DNA of 64,000 bases, from NCBI GenBank assembly GCA_030704615.1, contig CM060732.1, positions 73,575,053 to 73,639,052 on the forward strand, in the 5' to 3' direction. The notes under the pieces were generated by a model. That model was not told the DNA's origin. It saw only the letters and a list, made by a program, of their open reading frames with translations, and searched no databases. The DNA comes from Takakia lepidozioides. Its lineage: Eukaryota > Streptophyta > Takakiopsida > Takakiales > Takakiaceae. Positions 24,951 to 34,835 of this stretch are shown here, piece by piece (position 1 is the first letter of the stretch; each line of letters begins with the position of its first letter). Made by a program: the position numbers and the translations under genes.

Positions 24951-25586
24951 GGCATGTGGTCTGAAGGCCGAATTTTGAAGCTCGTGGAGGGCGGTTTGAG
25001 GAGTATCTTCATGATATTCCCATGGTCATGCAAGTGAGGGGAAGAGAGGAGAGGAAGAGTGTTGGGATGAGGGCATGCTGGGGTTAGGCATTGCTTTAGC
25101 TTCTCTTCTCGTAGTTTCCACCCTCTCATTAGGCCAAGACCTTTCCGTAGGTGGAGGAGGCAAGAGTCAGTCCGGGTTTGGGCTGGGGTGTCCTTGCAGG
25201 AGCAACACCGTGGAGTTGTTTTTTGTGTGGGGGAGTTGTCGTTGATTTCTTGTGTTGGATCCCCTCCATACCTGCATGCTTGACTGTGCGCCATGCTAGT
25301 TTTGTGTGGGCGCTTGTTTTTATAGGTGATTGGTCCGGATTTGATCACCGGCCAGTCCTAGAGCATGCTGTCGATGGTGAGGCTGGGGTGATGACCAGCC
25401 AGACCATCATTGTTTCTCCTGTGGTGAGGTTGGAGGTGATGACCAGCCAACCATAGGAGTGCTTGCGGTGGATGCAGGTACAGGTGTAGGCTATGTTAGG
25501 AACTTAGTATTCCAAACCATAAGCCGCAACAGGTTCTCTACCCGGTTACCTTGTGGAGAGGGGGTTAGGGACATGTTCATGACCGG

Positions 25587-26993
25587 TTGAGTGTCAACAC
25601 GGAGGTGCCACTAGTTGCTGGGGACAGTGCCGGTTCGAGCACTAGCGATACTAGTGGGTACACGAGACGAGGTGTGCGGTTTAGGCCACCTTCACCTCCT
25701 GTGTCTTCTACGGAAGGTTCTGATTCGGATTGTGAATCAGGAGGACTCATACCGGCGGTGCAAGTTGTTTCTTTGCCATTGTTGTGGGACACAATGGAGG
25801 AGATGTATGGAGCTACCAAGGGGCCACGAAGGTACTCTGGGGCGGTGGGCACCATCGAGTTGGATGATTTTATCCAAGAGTTTGATAGTTGGTGTGATTT
25901 GCAGCAAATGCGCAATCCACAACTATTTACGCCTTTCATGGCATGGAAAGGGCTGTTTCAGCACCTTGAGGGCCGCCTATGGATGATTACCATGAGTTCA
26001 GGCGGGGGCATGAGGTTGAGATCGAGGAGTGGGAGGATGTACTGGTCACCCGACTATGTCTCCATCACTAGGGGCACTAGAGCCACGAGGGCAGTGGCTA
26101 CACCTGCCGCTGCACCGGCAGCTTCAGCAAGCAGCAGTGGGACTGGTGGTACAGTAGCTACGACGTCCACCCAAGCCACTACCGCACCAGCACTAGCACC
26201 CGTGCCTGCCTTCAACCCTGTTGTGGAGTTCTTCGAAGAGTTGAGAGGGAACTACCAAGGGGTGAGGACAGAGAAGTTGCGGAGCTTGCAAGAGTTCCAA
26301 CGGAAGCCGACCGAGAGCTTGAGGGAGGCTTTCACTCGCATGAGGCGCTTGATAAATGTAACCCAAGGGGTTACGGAAGCTCAGGCAGTCCAATTCTGGT
26401 ATGGGATATTGGACAAGGAGCTGAGGAGAAGGGTGCGGGATGCAACTCTCCTACAAGCGGCCCAACCCACCTTAGCAAATGTGTTTTTGCTGGCAGAGCG
26501 GATAGAGCTCAACATGGTGGAGGAACGAGTGGTCATGGTGGGATTTGCTAAGGAGACACCACGGGGTAGTGGTGCTCCTAGCCAACCACTACCTCAACGT
26601 GCTCAAGGCAACAAGGGGGCTCAGGTGAAGCTCAGGGAAGGGCAGAGAGGACCTCAGATGCAGGGGTCTCTCCCTTCATTTGCTGGCCAACAACGGGCGG
26701 ATGTGGTGTGCTGGACATGTGGAGGACCCCATGTCAAGAAGGATTGCCCAGAGGGAGGCAAAGGGCCGGCACATGCACAGCCTGCACAGTTGCAGTGTGG
26801 GCATTGTGGCAAGCACGGGCATGGAGAGGCCCAGTGTTATGGTTTGCATCCTGAGTTGCGCCCAGGCCAGTTCCAAGGGAACAATGGTGGCCGGGGGCGA
26901 GGTGGAGCAGCCCAGAGAGGACGAGGTGGCCAGCCACGAGGTGCAGGCCAAGGGCAAGCTCAACGTGGCCAAGGACGGAGGTCAGGGTGTTGA
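25587..26993 (+). CDS. Gag of gypsy copy A
   Basis: A 468-codon frame. Residues ~80-130 and ~210-305 match the retrotransposon gag (capsid) fold, with LDDFIQEFDSWCDLQQM and later SLQEFQRKPTESLREAFTRM. A basic Gly/Arg-rich tail carries two CX2CX4HX4C zinc knuckles at about residues 374-387 and 406-419, which bind genomic RNA. The frame closes at 26993. Reading continues in the +1-shifted frame (26995-27819) as an Ala/Pro-rich linker without a recognised domain, so a frameshift, programmed or mutational, separates gag from pol. Confidence 0.85.
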   Translation: MSVNTEVPLVAGDSAGSSTSDTSGYTRRGVRFRPPSPPVSSTEGSDSDCESGGLIPAVQVVSLPLLWDTMEEMYGATKGPRRYSGAVGTIELDDFIQEFDSWCDLQQMRNPQLFTPFMAWKGLFQHLEGRLWMITMSSGGGMRLRSRSGRMYWSPDYVSITRGTRATRAVATPAAAPAASASSSGTGGTVATTSTQATTAPALAPVPAFNPVVEFFEELRGNYQGVRTEKLRSLQEFQRKPTESLREAFTRMRRLINVTQGVTEAQAVQFWYGILDKELRRRVRDATLLQAAQPTLANVFLLAERIELNMVEERVVMVGFAKETPRGSGAPSQPLPQRAQGNKGAQVKLREGQRGPQMQGSLPSFAGQQRADVVCWTCGGPHVKKDCPEGGKGPAHAQPAQLQCGHCGKHGHGEAQCYGLHPELRPGQFQGNNGGRGRGGAAQRGRGGQPRGAGQGQAQRGQGRRSGC

Positions 26994-27775
26994 CCAAGGC
27001 ATGGCCAACCGGCTTCAGCAGCTAGAGCAGAGGCTCGCTGCCATGGCTACAGCTCAGGTGGTACCGGCTCTAAGGCCGGATGGTCCACCTCCTGCTCCTG
27101 AGGGAGGAGATATGGGAGGCATGGGATTCATGTGTGGAGCAGCACTACCACTAGTGCAGGTGGAGTCTGCTGCAGCCGTGACTCGAGGAGCAGCACGAGT
27201 TCCTGAGCCACGAGGTGCAGAGGTGGAGTTGGATCCACAGCGTGGGGAGGCAAGCCGTCAGGCTAGGCTTCCTCAGTCATTCACATTGGCGGAGACAGTG
27301 TCGACGCCATCCATGGCACCTAGTTCTCGCCCGACTGTTACCGAGGCGGCGGAGGTTACTATGCCATTGGGGAGAGCTACACGGGTAGCACCACTACCTA
27401 GTGTTGCCAAGGCTACGGCAGCTAGTGTGCTGCTAGGAGCGGCCACATCTGTGTGCCAGGCTCCATTGTTCTCGGCTACCATGATTGCGACGCCGGGGGT
27501 AAGACCAGCTGAGGTGTTCAGGCTGGCAGCTACACTCTGTGAGAGTGGGGAGGTTACTTCATCTTCTGCGGAGATAGTGGGAGGTGTAGTGCCGGAGGGA
27601 TCCTCGGATTTGAGGGTCAAGACTGCCACGGCGGCGCCATGGCAAGCTGCAGCTGCCAGGTTGATGGAGCTGCCAGCTAGGCCAGCCATTGAGCGCGCCA
27701 TGGTGACACCTGGAGTTGTCATGTTAGACAACCAGGATGGCATTTTCTGTTTGAGTGGACCGGCAGGCAAGAGGT

Positions 27776-28148
27776 ACCGGCCACTGCGGTCTTGTTGGAC
27801 TCGGGAGCTCAGCCATTGATGCTGGGCAGAGCTGCTATTGCAGGCTTGGGCCTCACGGAGGCGGATATGGAGCCTTGTCCTTTCCAGATACAGACGTCTC
27901 TGGGAGGATCGGAGCAGGCTCGGGGCATGACACGGCGTGAGTTGGCTATCAGACTACGGCCGGATCACCCTACAGATGGCTCAGTGATGCGAGCCAAGGC
28001 CATTGTGACAGACGCAGTCTCATACGATGTCCTGGTTGGTGGGGCAGTGTTGTACCCCATGGGCTTCACCCTGGATTTTTGGGAGGAGTCAGCTTCCTAT
28101 AGGCCTGCATGGCAGTCAGGGGAGGGCCGGCGTGTGCAGCTCCTGTGA
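27776..28148 (+). CDS. Retroviral-type aspartic protease, copy A
   Basis: Contains VLLDSGAQPLMLG, the D-S/T-G active-site motif of retropepsin-type proteases, followed by a beta-rich stretch ending SYDVLVGGAVLYPMGF, which matches the flap-to-C-terminal region. It would process the polyprotein. A stop at 28146-28148 separates it from the methyltransferase frame, which is in the same phase. Protease sequence begins a little before the first Met. Confidence 0.75.
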
Positions 28149-28238
28149 CGTTCATAGGAGGAGTTGCGGTTGCCCAGCGAGGCAAGATGCCGACACTAGC
28201 AGCATTCACAGCGGCAGTGAGTTGGCCTAGAGAGTTGC

Positions 28239-29460
28239 TTGAGGGCAATGCTCATTCAGAGGATACCACCTCCGGGAGAGCAGGATGACATGTATGGTAT
28301 GGCGGAGTTGCCTACCATGGTTGCTCAGACTCCATTGTGGGGCACGAGCAAGGATTTGCAGCGGGATGCTGATCGACGGGTGCAACAAGCCTGGGTGGAG
28401 GCTTTTGTACCGTCAGGAGAGGAGGAGAGTGTGGGGATTGCACCAGGACCACCTCAATTGTCTCCATTGGACACCACACCTATTGTGTGGCAGTATCCGG
28501 ATGAAGGCATTTGTCTTCTGGACTTGTTTGGCGGGATCAGCACCGGATTGGCTGCTGTGTTACAGGCAGGTGTACGAGTTCGGCGTTACCTGTATGTGGA
28601 GAGGGATGAGACTGCACGACGCGTTTCACTTCGCCATGTTGCTCAGTTGGTGCAGCGGTACCCTGAGTTGTTGTCGGTGTCTGCAATTCGTGGATATCAG
28701 CAGGCCTTGCCAGCAGACATTTCGTTGCTGGGGGCGCAGGATTTGGAGCGGGTTGGCTCCATTGATCTGGTAGTGGCAGGTTGGCCCTGCCAAGGGCATT
28801 CATCAGCCGGGCATGGCAATGGATTGCGAGACTCGAGGTCGGGTCTGTTTTGGGAGATGGTGCGGGTTTTGCGCCACTTGCAGCTTCATCAAGCTGTATC
28901 TCCAGCATACATCTTGGAGAATGTGCCACTGATGGGCGATTCTCGGGCCAGGGTGATGGCCAGTGTGCATCAAGTCCGGTCGTGGCTTGGGTCAGCAGTG
29001 TTGCTAGATGCAGCTACAGTGGGGTCACGGGCTCATCGTCCACGGCTATGGTGGACTAACTTGATGCCACCCGCACTGCTCAAGCGTGCATTTGATGGGG
29101 GTGCAGCGGCCAGCACATCTCACAGTGGATAACATTCTGGACACAGGGAGGCAGTCTCAGCGTGTGAGACACGATGACCGTTCGCCTTTGGCAGTGGTCA
29201 ACAAGGTGGGTCAACCACGAGCAGCATTACCTACACTGCTCAGCTTCCCAGGATCGCATGCTTTCCGGGATAGTGGACCTGGCCTCCTGTGGGATGCTCA
29301 GTTGCAGCAGTTAGTGGAGCCTAATGCTGACGAGCGTGAGGGCAATGGGTTTTACCACTGGTACCACGGCGGTGTCGTCTCTTTCTGAGGCATCACGTCG
29401 TCAAGTGTTGGGGCAAGCAATGGATCTCAATTGCTTGACTGGATTATCAGCTTGGCTCTG
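28239..29460 (+). pseudogene. C5-cytosine DNA methyltransferase domain in the gypsy element
   Basis: The main frame (28239-29132, 297 codons) carries C5-MTase motif I LDLFGGISTG (residues 94-103, SAM binding), motif IV GWPCQGHS (181-188, catalytic Cys184), motif VI ILENV (ENV at 227-229) and motif VIII-like VGSRAHRPRLWWTN (261-274). Frame changes near 29.1 and 29.35 kb lead to the remaining C-terminal parts: a FRDSGPGLLWD segment and a motif X-like SEASRRQVLGQA. The motif style resembles the Dnmt3/DRM group more than Dnmt1, by eye only. It sits between protease and RT. Copy B has a matching remnant at 45375-45870, so the domain belongs to the family. This copy is probably inactive. Confidence 0.88.
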
Positions 29461-29769
29461 GCTGAGCAACGCAGAGTGCGGAATACACTTCCCTCAATGG
29501 TCTCTCTGCCTACCGAGACGGTACAGCAGTGAGTGGGGGCGAGCATGTGAGGACCACGGGGTGCATGCATCCATGGCACACGTGGGAGGTGCTCGAGGTT
29601 CAGAGGGAGTTGGCAGCCAAGGCGGCTGTGATGGATGAGGTTGGGGATTCTTCTCGGTTGAGGAGGTCCTCAAGGATGAGATGATGGGGCAGGATGAGGC
29701 CTTGTCATTGACTGAGCAGGTAGGGAGTACTGCTCAAGAGGTTGCAACATAGCAACCACGGGACGCGTC

Positions 29770-30485
29770 CTCTACCTCTAAGCCCACTGGACTTAAGGTT
29801 GTAGTTACGGAGGACAATTGGGAGCCTGACATTGGACCCATTGTCACCGGAGGAGAGAGACGACGTATACGGCGGTTCCTGAGGGCTTACAGGAATTGCT
29901 TTGCCTTCAGTTTGAAGGACTTGGGAGCACTGAAGGGTCAAGAGATCCGTATTGAGTTGGCCACTGACACGCCAATCTTTCGGAGACCCTATAGATACAG
30001 TGACATGGAGAGGTCTTTGATTCAGATGAGGACTCAAGATCTCTGGGAGGCAGGTTTGGTGGAGCTCTCTGGTGGGAGAGTATGCTTCAGCCACAGTGAT
30101 GCCAGCCAAGAAGGATGTCTATGGCAATTGGACGGAGAGACGTATGTGCGGTGATTACCGGCTGTAAATCGTCAGACCAAGTCCGATAAGTATGCCATGC
30201 CAAACACCAGAGGAGATCTTTGATGCCATCGGGCATGCTAAGGCCTTTAGCACTTTGGATTTACGATCCGGATATCACCAGTTGCCAATCAAGGAGGCGG
30301 ACAAGCAGAAGACGGCATTCTGGGGGATCAATGAGCACGGCAAGGATTGCCTATATCAGTGGCGGTTCTTACCATTTGGGCTTAAGAATGCTCCTGCAGA
30401 GTTTCAGAGAGTCATGGATAGGATTCTAGCAGGGGTGGACTTTGCTCGGTGCTACATAGATGACATCATCATCTTTAGTGTTACG
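29770..30485 (+). pseudogene. Reverse transcriptase of gypsy copy A
   Basis: The segment before 30154 has an RT N-terminus with PIFRRPYRYSDMERSLIQ. After a frame change, reading continues from 30192 with AFSTLDLRSGYHQLPI (motif A Asp), FLPFGLKNAPAEFQRVMD (motif B) and CYIDDIIIFS (YIDD catalytic motif C). A stop at 30489 precedes the thumb/connection region (30516-30840: YLGHMI, MGLANYYRRFVKGFS). The call as Ty3/gypsy RT is secure; the copy is frameshifted. Confidence 0.9.
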
Positions 30486-30852
30486 ATATGAGCATGAGAG
30501 ACACCTTCAGGTGGTATGGAGCGCTTGAGAGCGCACGGATTGAAGTTGCATCCGGGGAAGTGCAAGTTTTTCCACAACCAGATTGAGTATCTGGGTCACA
30601 TGATATATCCTGGAGGATTGGGGGTACAGCAGACTAAGGTAGAGGCCATTGCACAAATTCCACGCCCCACGGATGTGAGCCGAGTTCGAGCTTTCATGGG
30701 GTTGGCAAACTATTATAGACGGTTTGTCAAGGGATTTAGTACCATTGCAAAGGCTCTAACCAAGCTGACCAAGGTGGACCAGGAGTGGCAGTGGGAAGAT
30801 GAGCAGGAACGAGCTTTTCAAGAGCTCAAGGCGAGGTTGACCTCGGCGCCTA

Positions 30853-31260
30853 TTGAGACGACCTATCAGGGGGCGTCCCTTTCAGCTGCATACGGATTGG
30901 AGCATGGGGCTTGGAGCGGTGCTCACACAGGTGGATGATGAGGGAAGAGAGTTCGTAGTGGCTTACGCTAGCCGCTCGAACAACGCTGCAGAGGCTAAGT
31001 ACAGCTCATATGAGGGAGAGTGCTTAGCTGCAGTGTGGGCCGTGGCACACTTCAGGTGCTATCTATACGGCAATCTTTTCACCCTTGTCACGGATCACCA
31101 GCCACTCAAGTGGTTGATGGAGTCAGACAAGCTTACGGGGAAGCTTGCACGGTGGGCACTTATACTCCAGGAGTATGACTTTCAGGTTGTGCATCGACCG
31201 GGTTTGGTCAATCGGGATGCGGATGGATTGAGTCGCAATCCATGCATGAGCCAGCAGGAT
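30853..31260 (+). CDS. RNase H of gypsy copy A
   Basis: LHTDWSMGLGAVLTQ (first catalytic Asp), then KYSSYEGECLAAVWAVAHFR (Glu), then LVTDHQPLKWLM (Asp), ending VHRPGLVNRDADGLSR. These are the acidic residues and tether typical of gypsy RNase H, which removes RNA from the RNA:DNA hybrid. The frame runs on into the integrase N-terminus. Confidence 0.9.
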
Positions 31261-31479
31261 GACACTGGAGCTCGGTGGCATGGTGAGACGGACGAGGAGA
31301 TGGTGCCGGGATGGCACGCATCTGCATTTTTGTGTATCTTGGCATCGGGAGGTCAGATTGGACCTACAACAGGGATGACTGTAGACGGAGTGTCTGAGGA
31401 CCCTGAGGCTAGTGATGAGCTAGGTGGTGCCAGAGATATACATGAGGATTCGGCTGTGTTGGACTACCTCCGCACGGGA

Positions 31480-32453
31480 GACACGGCAGCCATTGTGACT
31501 GCCAGGGAGAGGGATCGGATCCTGCAACGAGCCAAGAGGTTCAAGTGGGAGGGGATACACCTACTTCGAGTGTGGGAGGATGGTCGGGTGAGGATTGTGC
31601 CTCACCCCACACAGCGTGCACGGTTAGTGCGGCATGCCCATGAGGAGTTGGGGCATTTGGAGTGCGACGCACTCACAGTTTACTGCAGGGGCAGTATTGG
31701 TGGCGTGGTATGCATACAGGTGCAACAGTTTGTGGCTAGGTGCATGGTGTGTGACAGGGTGCGTGCTTCATTCAACGCCCCTACACCACAGTTGCATCCT
31801 TTACCTATCATGGGATTGGGCTACAGGTGGAGTCTTGACTTCGCAGGACCGTTGCCACTGACTATGCGCCACCACAGATATGTGTTGGTGATGGTGGAGC
31901 ACTTCTCCAAGTGGATTGAGTTGGTTCCATTGCCTGACAAGGCTAGTGAGGGGGCTGCGTATGCATTCTTGGATCGTGTGTTAGCCGATTTGGTGCTCCA
32001 GCTGAGGTACTCACGGACCAAGGGAGAGAGTTCTTGGGGGAGTTTCAGGCTTTGTGTGATAAAGCCTTGATAGACCACCGCACCACTTCTCGGGATCATC
32101 CTGAGGCCGATGGCTTAGCAGAGAGAGTTGTTCAGACGGTGAAGAGGGGTTTGCGCAAGTATGGCTTGCAGAAGGGACACCTAGGAGATTGGGATCTTCA
32201 GGTTCCTTGGTTAGCCATGGGCTACAGGTTCAGCAAACAAGCATCACTTGCCTCCTTCTCACCATATTTCCTTCTCTTTGGCCGAGAGCCGGATTTGCCT
32301 GCAGCCATTCGTAGGGACACTGCTCAAGTCCTTAACCTTGACGATCCGGACGTGTGGGTACGTGCATGTGATCAGCGTGCAGAGTTGTTCAAGAAAGTCA
32401 TGCCCATGGCTTTTGAGAACCTTGCCATTGCACAGCACCGTGTGATACGTTGA
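31480..32453 (+). pseudogene. Integrase of gypsy copy A
   Basis: The N-terminal zinc-binding region begins HAHEELGH, is scrambled by a frame change near 31650, and recovers at CMVC (HHCC type). The catalytic core starts SLDFAGPL (first Asp) and runs to about 31990. The second Asp segment is then out of frame, and the core continues at 32034 through SRDHPEADGLAERVVQ, the region of the catalytic Glu. The corresponding part of copy B (47140-47424) keeps the TDQGREF segment in frame. The enzyme would insert the cDNA; this copy cannot be functional as read. Confidence 0.85.
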
Positions 32454-32878
32454 GGTATGCCACTATACGTGGTGGAGGATATCGTCCTGGGGTTCGGAGG
32501 TTTAGCCCTGGTGACTATGTTTATTTGCAGCAGACTGCTCCTACGACTCTGGATGTTACTGCAGGGCGTGTTATTCTGAGGGTTCGAGAGGTGTTGCCCT
32601 CAGGGGTCCTGATCTTGGAGGGTCGGGATGGCATGACTTGGAAGGACCATGTGCGTAATTGTGCGCCATGTCACCTTCCCAATGTCGATGGCAGAGTTGA
32701 CCCAAACTTGGCAGTGGTACCTGCAGGTTTGAGGTGCATGCTCTGTGGGTCTGCCAAAGGGGCAGCCACCATGCTGGTGTGTGATCGATGCTCAAGGGGT
32801 TGGCATATGGGATGCTTGACACCACCTCTTGAGAAGGTTCCTGACGGAGATTGGTTGTGTCCACACTGCTTGGGATAG
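32450..32878 (+). CDS. Integrase C-terminal extension with PHD finger
   Basis: A 142-codon frame. Residues ~15-80 form the SH3-like integrase tail (RRFSPGDYVYLQQ, then a GRVILRVREVLPSG segment). A canonical C4HC3 PHD finger follows, with C96, C99, C111, C114, H119, C122, C137 and C140, the usual W at 118 and the PDGDWLCPHC close. PHD fingers commonly read histone H3 tails. Its position is where chromoviruses carry a chromodomain, so a targeting role is a reasonable inference. Copy B retains a decayed version near 47920-48080. Confidence 0.88.
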   Translation: MRYATIRGGGYRPGVRRFSPGDYVYLQQTAPTTLDVTAGRVILRVREVLPSGVLILEGRDGMTWKDHVRNCAPCHLPNVDGRVDPNLAVVPAGLRCMLCGSAKGAATMLVCDRCSRGWHMGCLTPPLEKVPDGDWLCPHCLG

Positions 32879-33124
32879 TGGCAGTGGACATGACTGGAGG
32901 CAGCTAACAAGACATGGGAGGCCAAGCTCATAGGAGTCAATACATGAGATCCCAAGCTCAAGTTCACAGGTTGCAAGACGGCGACTAACGATGGGGCAAC
33001 TCTTGCACCCGGCCTCTTGATCTATCGAGTTTGAGTGTAGTAGGGATAGTGGTGGAGGACTTAGTGAGGCTATGGTCACTATCACATCTTGTGGCTACCT
33101 GGACTTAGAGGGACCTAAGCACCA

Positions 33125-33138
33125 GCTAGGGGGGCGAT
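33125..33138 (+). other. Polypurine tract of copy A
   Basis: AGCTAGGGGGGCGA lies directly before the LTR start. The same tract precedes LTR c near 48331-48345. It would prime plus-strand synthesis. Confidence 0.75.
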
Positions 33139-33326
33139 TGTGTGGACTAGTGACTGCCATAGTGGGCAGCATAGTGGCAGCCTAGTGACTGACTAGTTGT
33201 AGCCTAGTGGTTGGACTAGTGGCTGGACTAGTGGTAGACTAGTGGTATACTAGTGTGTGGTGTGCACATGTGTTGTGTGGTTTTGGACAGCGATGTAGTT
33301 GTGTAGCGATATGTATGCGCACGACA
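33139..33326 (+). repeat. Ty3/gypsy LTR b, shared by copies A and B
   Basis: Starts GTGTGGACTAGTGACTGCC and ends TATGCGCACGACA. It is preceded by the copy A polypurine tract and followed after one base by a TGGTAAGACTGGGG primer-binding-site candidate. It therefore ends A and begins B, the signature of a tandem array sharing one LTR. Confidence 0.85.
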
Positions 33327-34049
33327 ATGGTAAGACTGGGGTGATGACTAGTCAGACCATCATTGTTTCTCCTGTGGTGAGGTTAGAAGTGATTATCAAC
33401 CAACCATGGGAGTACCTGTGGTGGATGCAGGTGCAGGTGCAGGCTATGTTAGGGACCTAGTATTCAAAACCATAAACCGCAACAGGTTCTCTACCCAGTT
33501 ACCTTGTGGAGAGGGGGTTAGGGACATGTTCATGACCGGTTGAGTGTCAGTTTGACAACATGGAGGTGCCACTAGTTGTTGTGGAGAGTGTCGGTTCGAG
33601 CACTAGTGATACTAGTAGGACAGACGAGGTGTGGTTTACGCCACCTTCACCTCCTGTGTCTTCTACGGAAGGTTCTGATTCGGATTGTGAATCAGGGGGA
33701 ATCACACAAGCGGTGCAAGTTGTTGCCTGCCGTTGTTGTGGGATACAATGGAGATGTATGGAGCTACCAAGGGGCCACGTAGGTACTCTGGAGCAGTGGG
33801 CACCATTGAGCTGGACGATTTTATCCAAGAGTTGAAATTGGTGTGATTTGCAGCAAATGCGCAATCCACAACTATTTACCCCTTTCATGGCATGGAAGGG
33901 GTTGTTTCAGCACCTTGAGGGGCCGCCCATAGATGATTATTATGAGTAGGCGGGGGACATGAGGTTGAGATCGAGGAGTGGAGGATGTTTTGCGTCACTT
34001 ATAGCTTCATCAAACTGTAACTCCAGCATACATCTTGGAGAATCATTGT
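33327..34049 (+). mobile_element. Gypsy copy B, 5' part
   Basis: Matches the start of internal region A, including the leader and the beginning of gag (about 33559-33960). Near 33990 it jumps from gag directly to the methyltransferase region (CATACATCTTGGAGAAT), losing ~2.8 kb relative to A. It stops at 34049 at the Mutator-like insertion and resumes at 45375. Confidence 0.85.
34041..34049 (+). other. 9-bp target-site duplication, left
   Basis: AATCATTGT, repeated exactly at 45366-45374. Removing one copy and the intervening DNA restores a continuous methyltransferase-region sequence. A 9-bp duplication is characteristic of Mutator-like transposition. Confidence 0.9.
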
Positions 34050-34190
34050 CAGGGATGCCTCGGCGTGAGCCTGGTCACGTGAGCGCGTGAGCGCAACTGC
34101 GCTCACGCCACGTCACCTTACGCAAATGCCACGTCACGGGGCTCAGTCCACGTCATCACACGTGAAGGCCGCGTCACCACGCGCCCAGAA
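34050..34190 (+). repeat. Left terminal inverted repeat and subterminal ACGT boxes
   Basis: Begins CAGGGATGCCTCGGCGTGAG. Then come repeated GCTCACGCCACGTCA-type units, a CACGTGA G-box and CACGTCA hybrid boxes up to about 34175. The right end has the same composition. Confidence 0.8.
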
Positions 34191-34254
34191 AGAAATGGAG
34201 TGTATTCCCGCGGATTGGCACCCTTTACCGCGGAAACAAGCTGGACGACATAAT

Positions 34255-34620
34255 AAAAGGCATTGAATAAAGGATGGATGATGTACAGTTGGATGATAAA
34301 CAGATGGATGAGTGTGAAAATGAATGTAGATGGATGAATGACGGATGGATAAGAGTAAAATGGATGAATGTATAATGGATGTTGAGCAATGACAAAAATT
34401 CATGACAGGAAGATGCATGACCAAATCTTTTGACGAATGCACAACGTATATGAAATGAGTGTGGAAGGTTTGTGGGGGTGGATTAAAGAGTACAGAGGAT
34501 GAATGTACAATGGATGTTGTACAAATGAAGCTTTCATGAATGGAGCACGCATGAATACAGTGTAGATGAATGCACAATGGATATGAGAAGAGTCATGAAG
34601 GTTTGTGAGATGGATTCATA
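34255..34620. repeat. Degenerate ATGGATGA minisatellite
   Basis: Irregular repeats of GGATGGATGAATG and ATGGATGTTG with A/T-rich spacers, just inside the left terminus of the Mutator-like element. No coding potential seen. Confidence 0.7.
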
Positions 34621-34835
34621 CATATAGCAATTTAAACGAAAGTTGATTCTGTGGTATTATTTGTTCTAAAGGAACAACTACGGTGGAGGAAGGGGATTCA
34701 ACGTTTTCCAGATAATATGAAAATGAATATTAAAAGAATACAGTTCAGTCTGACTCAGAGTCAGTACAATGTATCCCCTCTTCCTCTGCATCTAAGTCTA
34801 AGTATTTTAGAACACCGGATCCACGCTGGATACAC

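Larger units (their letters stand above)
22569..25373 (+). repeat. Repeat unit U2
   Basis: The second copy of the U repeat, 2.8 kb, without the nested LTR element. It starts TGTCAAGTTATTTTACC and ends CATGCTGTC. GATGG precedes it (22564-22568) and follows it (25373-25377), which could be a target duplication. The gypsy internal region A begins at its end in place of the usual short LTR. Confidence 0.75.
25374..33138 (+). mobile_element. Ty3/gypsy internal region, copy A, with C5 methyltransferase and PHD finger
   Basis: Domain order is gag with two zinc knuckles, aspartic protease, C5 DNA methyltransferase, reverse transcriptase, RNase H, integrase, PHD finger. RT before RNase H before integrase is the Ty3/gypsy order. 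A candidate primer-binding site begins TGGTGAGGCTGGGG at about 25376 (TGGTAAGACTGGGG in copy B, one base after the LTR). A polypurine tract AGCTAGGGGGGCGA ends near 33138. Frame changes near 26.97, 29.1, 29.3, 30.1, 30.9, 31.65 and 32.0 kb, and a stop near 28.15 kb, show that this copy is degraded. Confidence 0.9.

Noticed and set aside
24395-25348. A 317-codon minus-strand Ser/Gln/Pro-rich frame
   Set aside because: It translates the GGGCTGTGAC low-complexity tract of repeat U2, is interrupted in U1, and has no domain.
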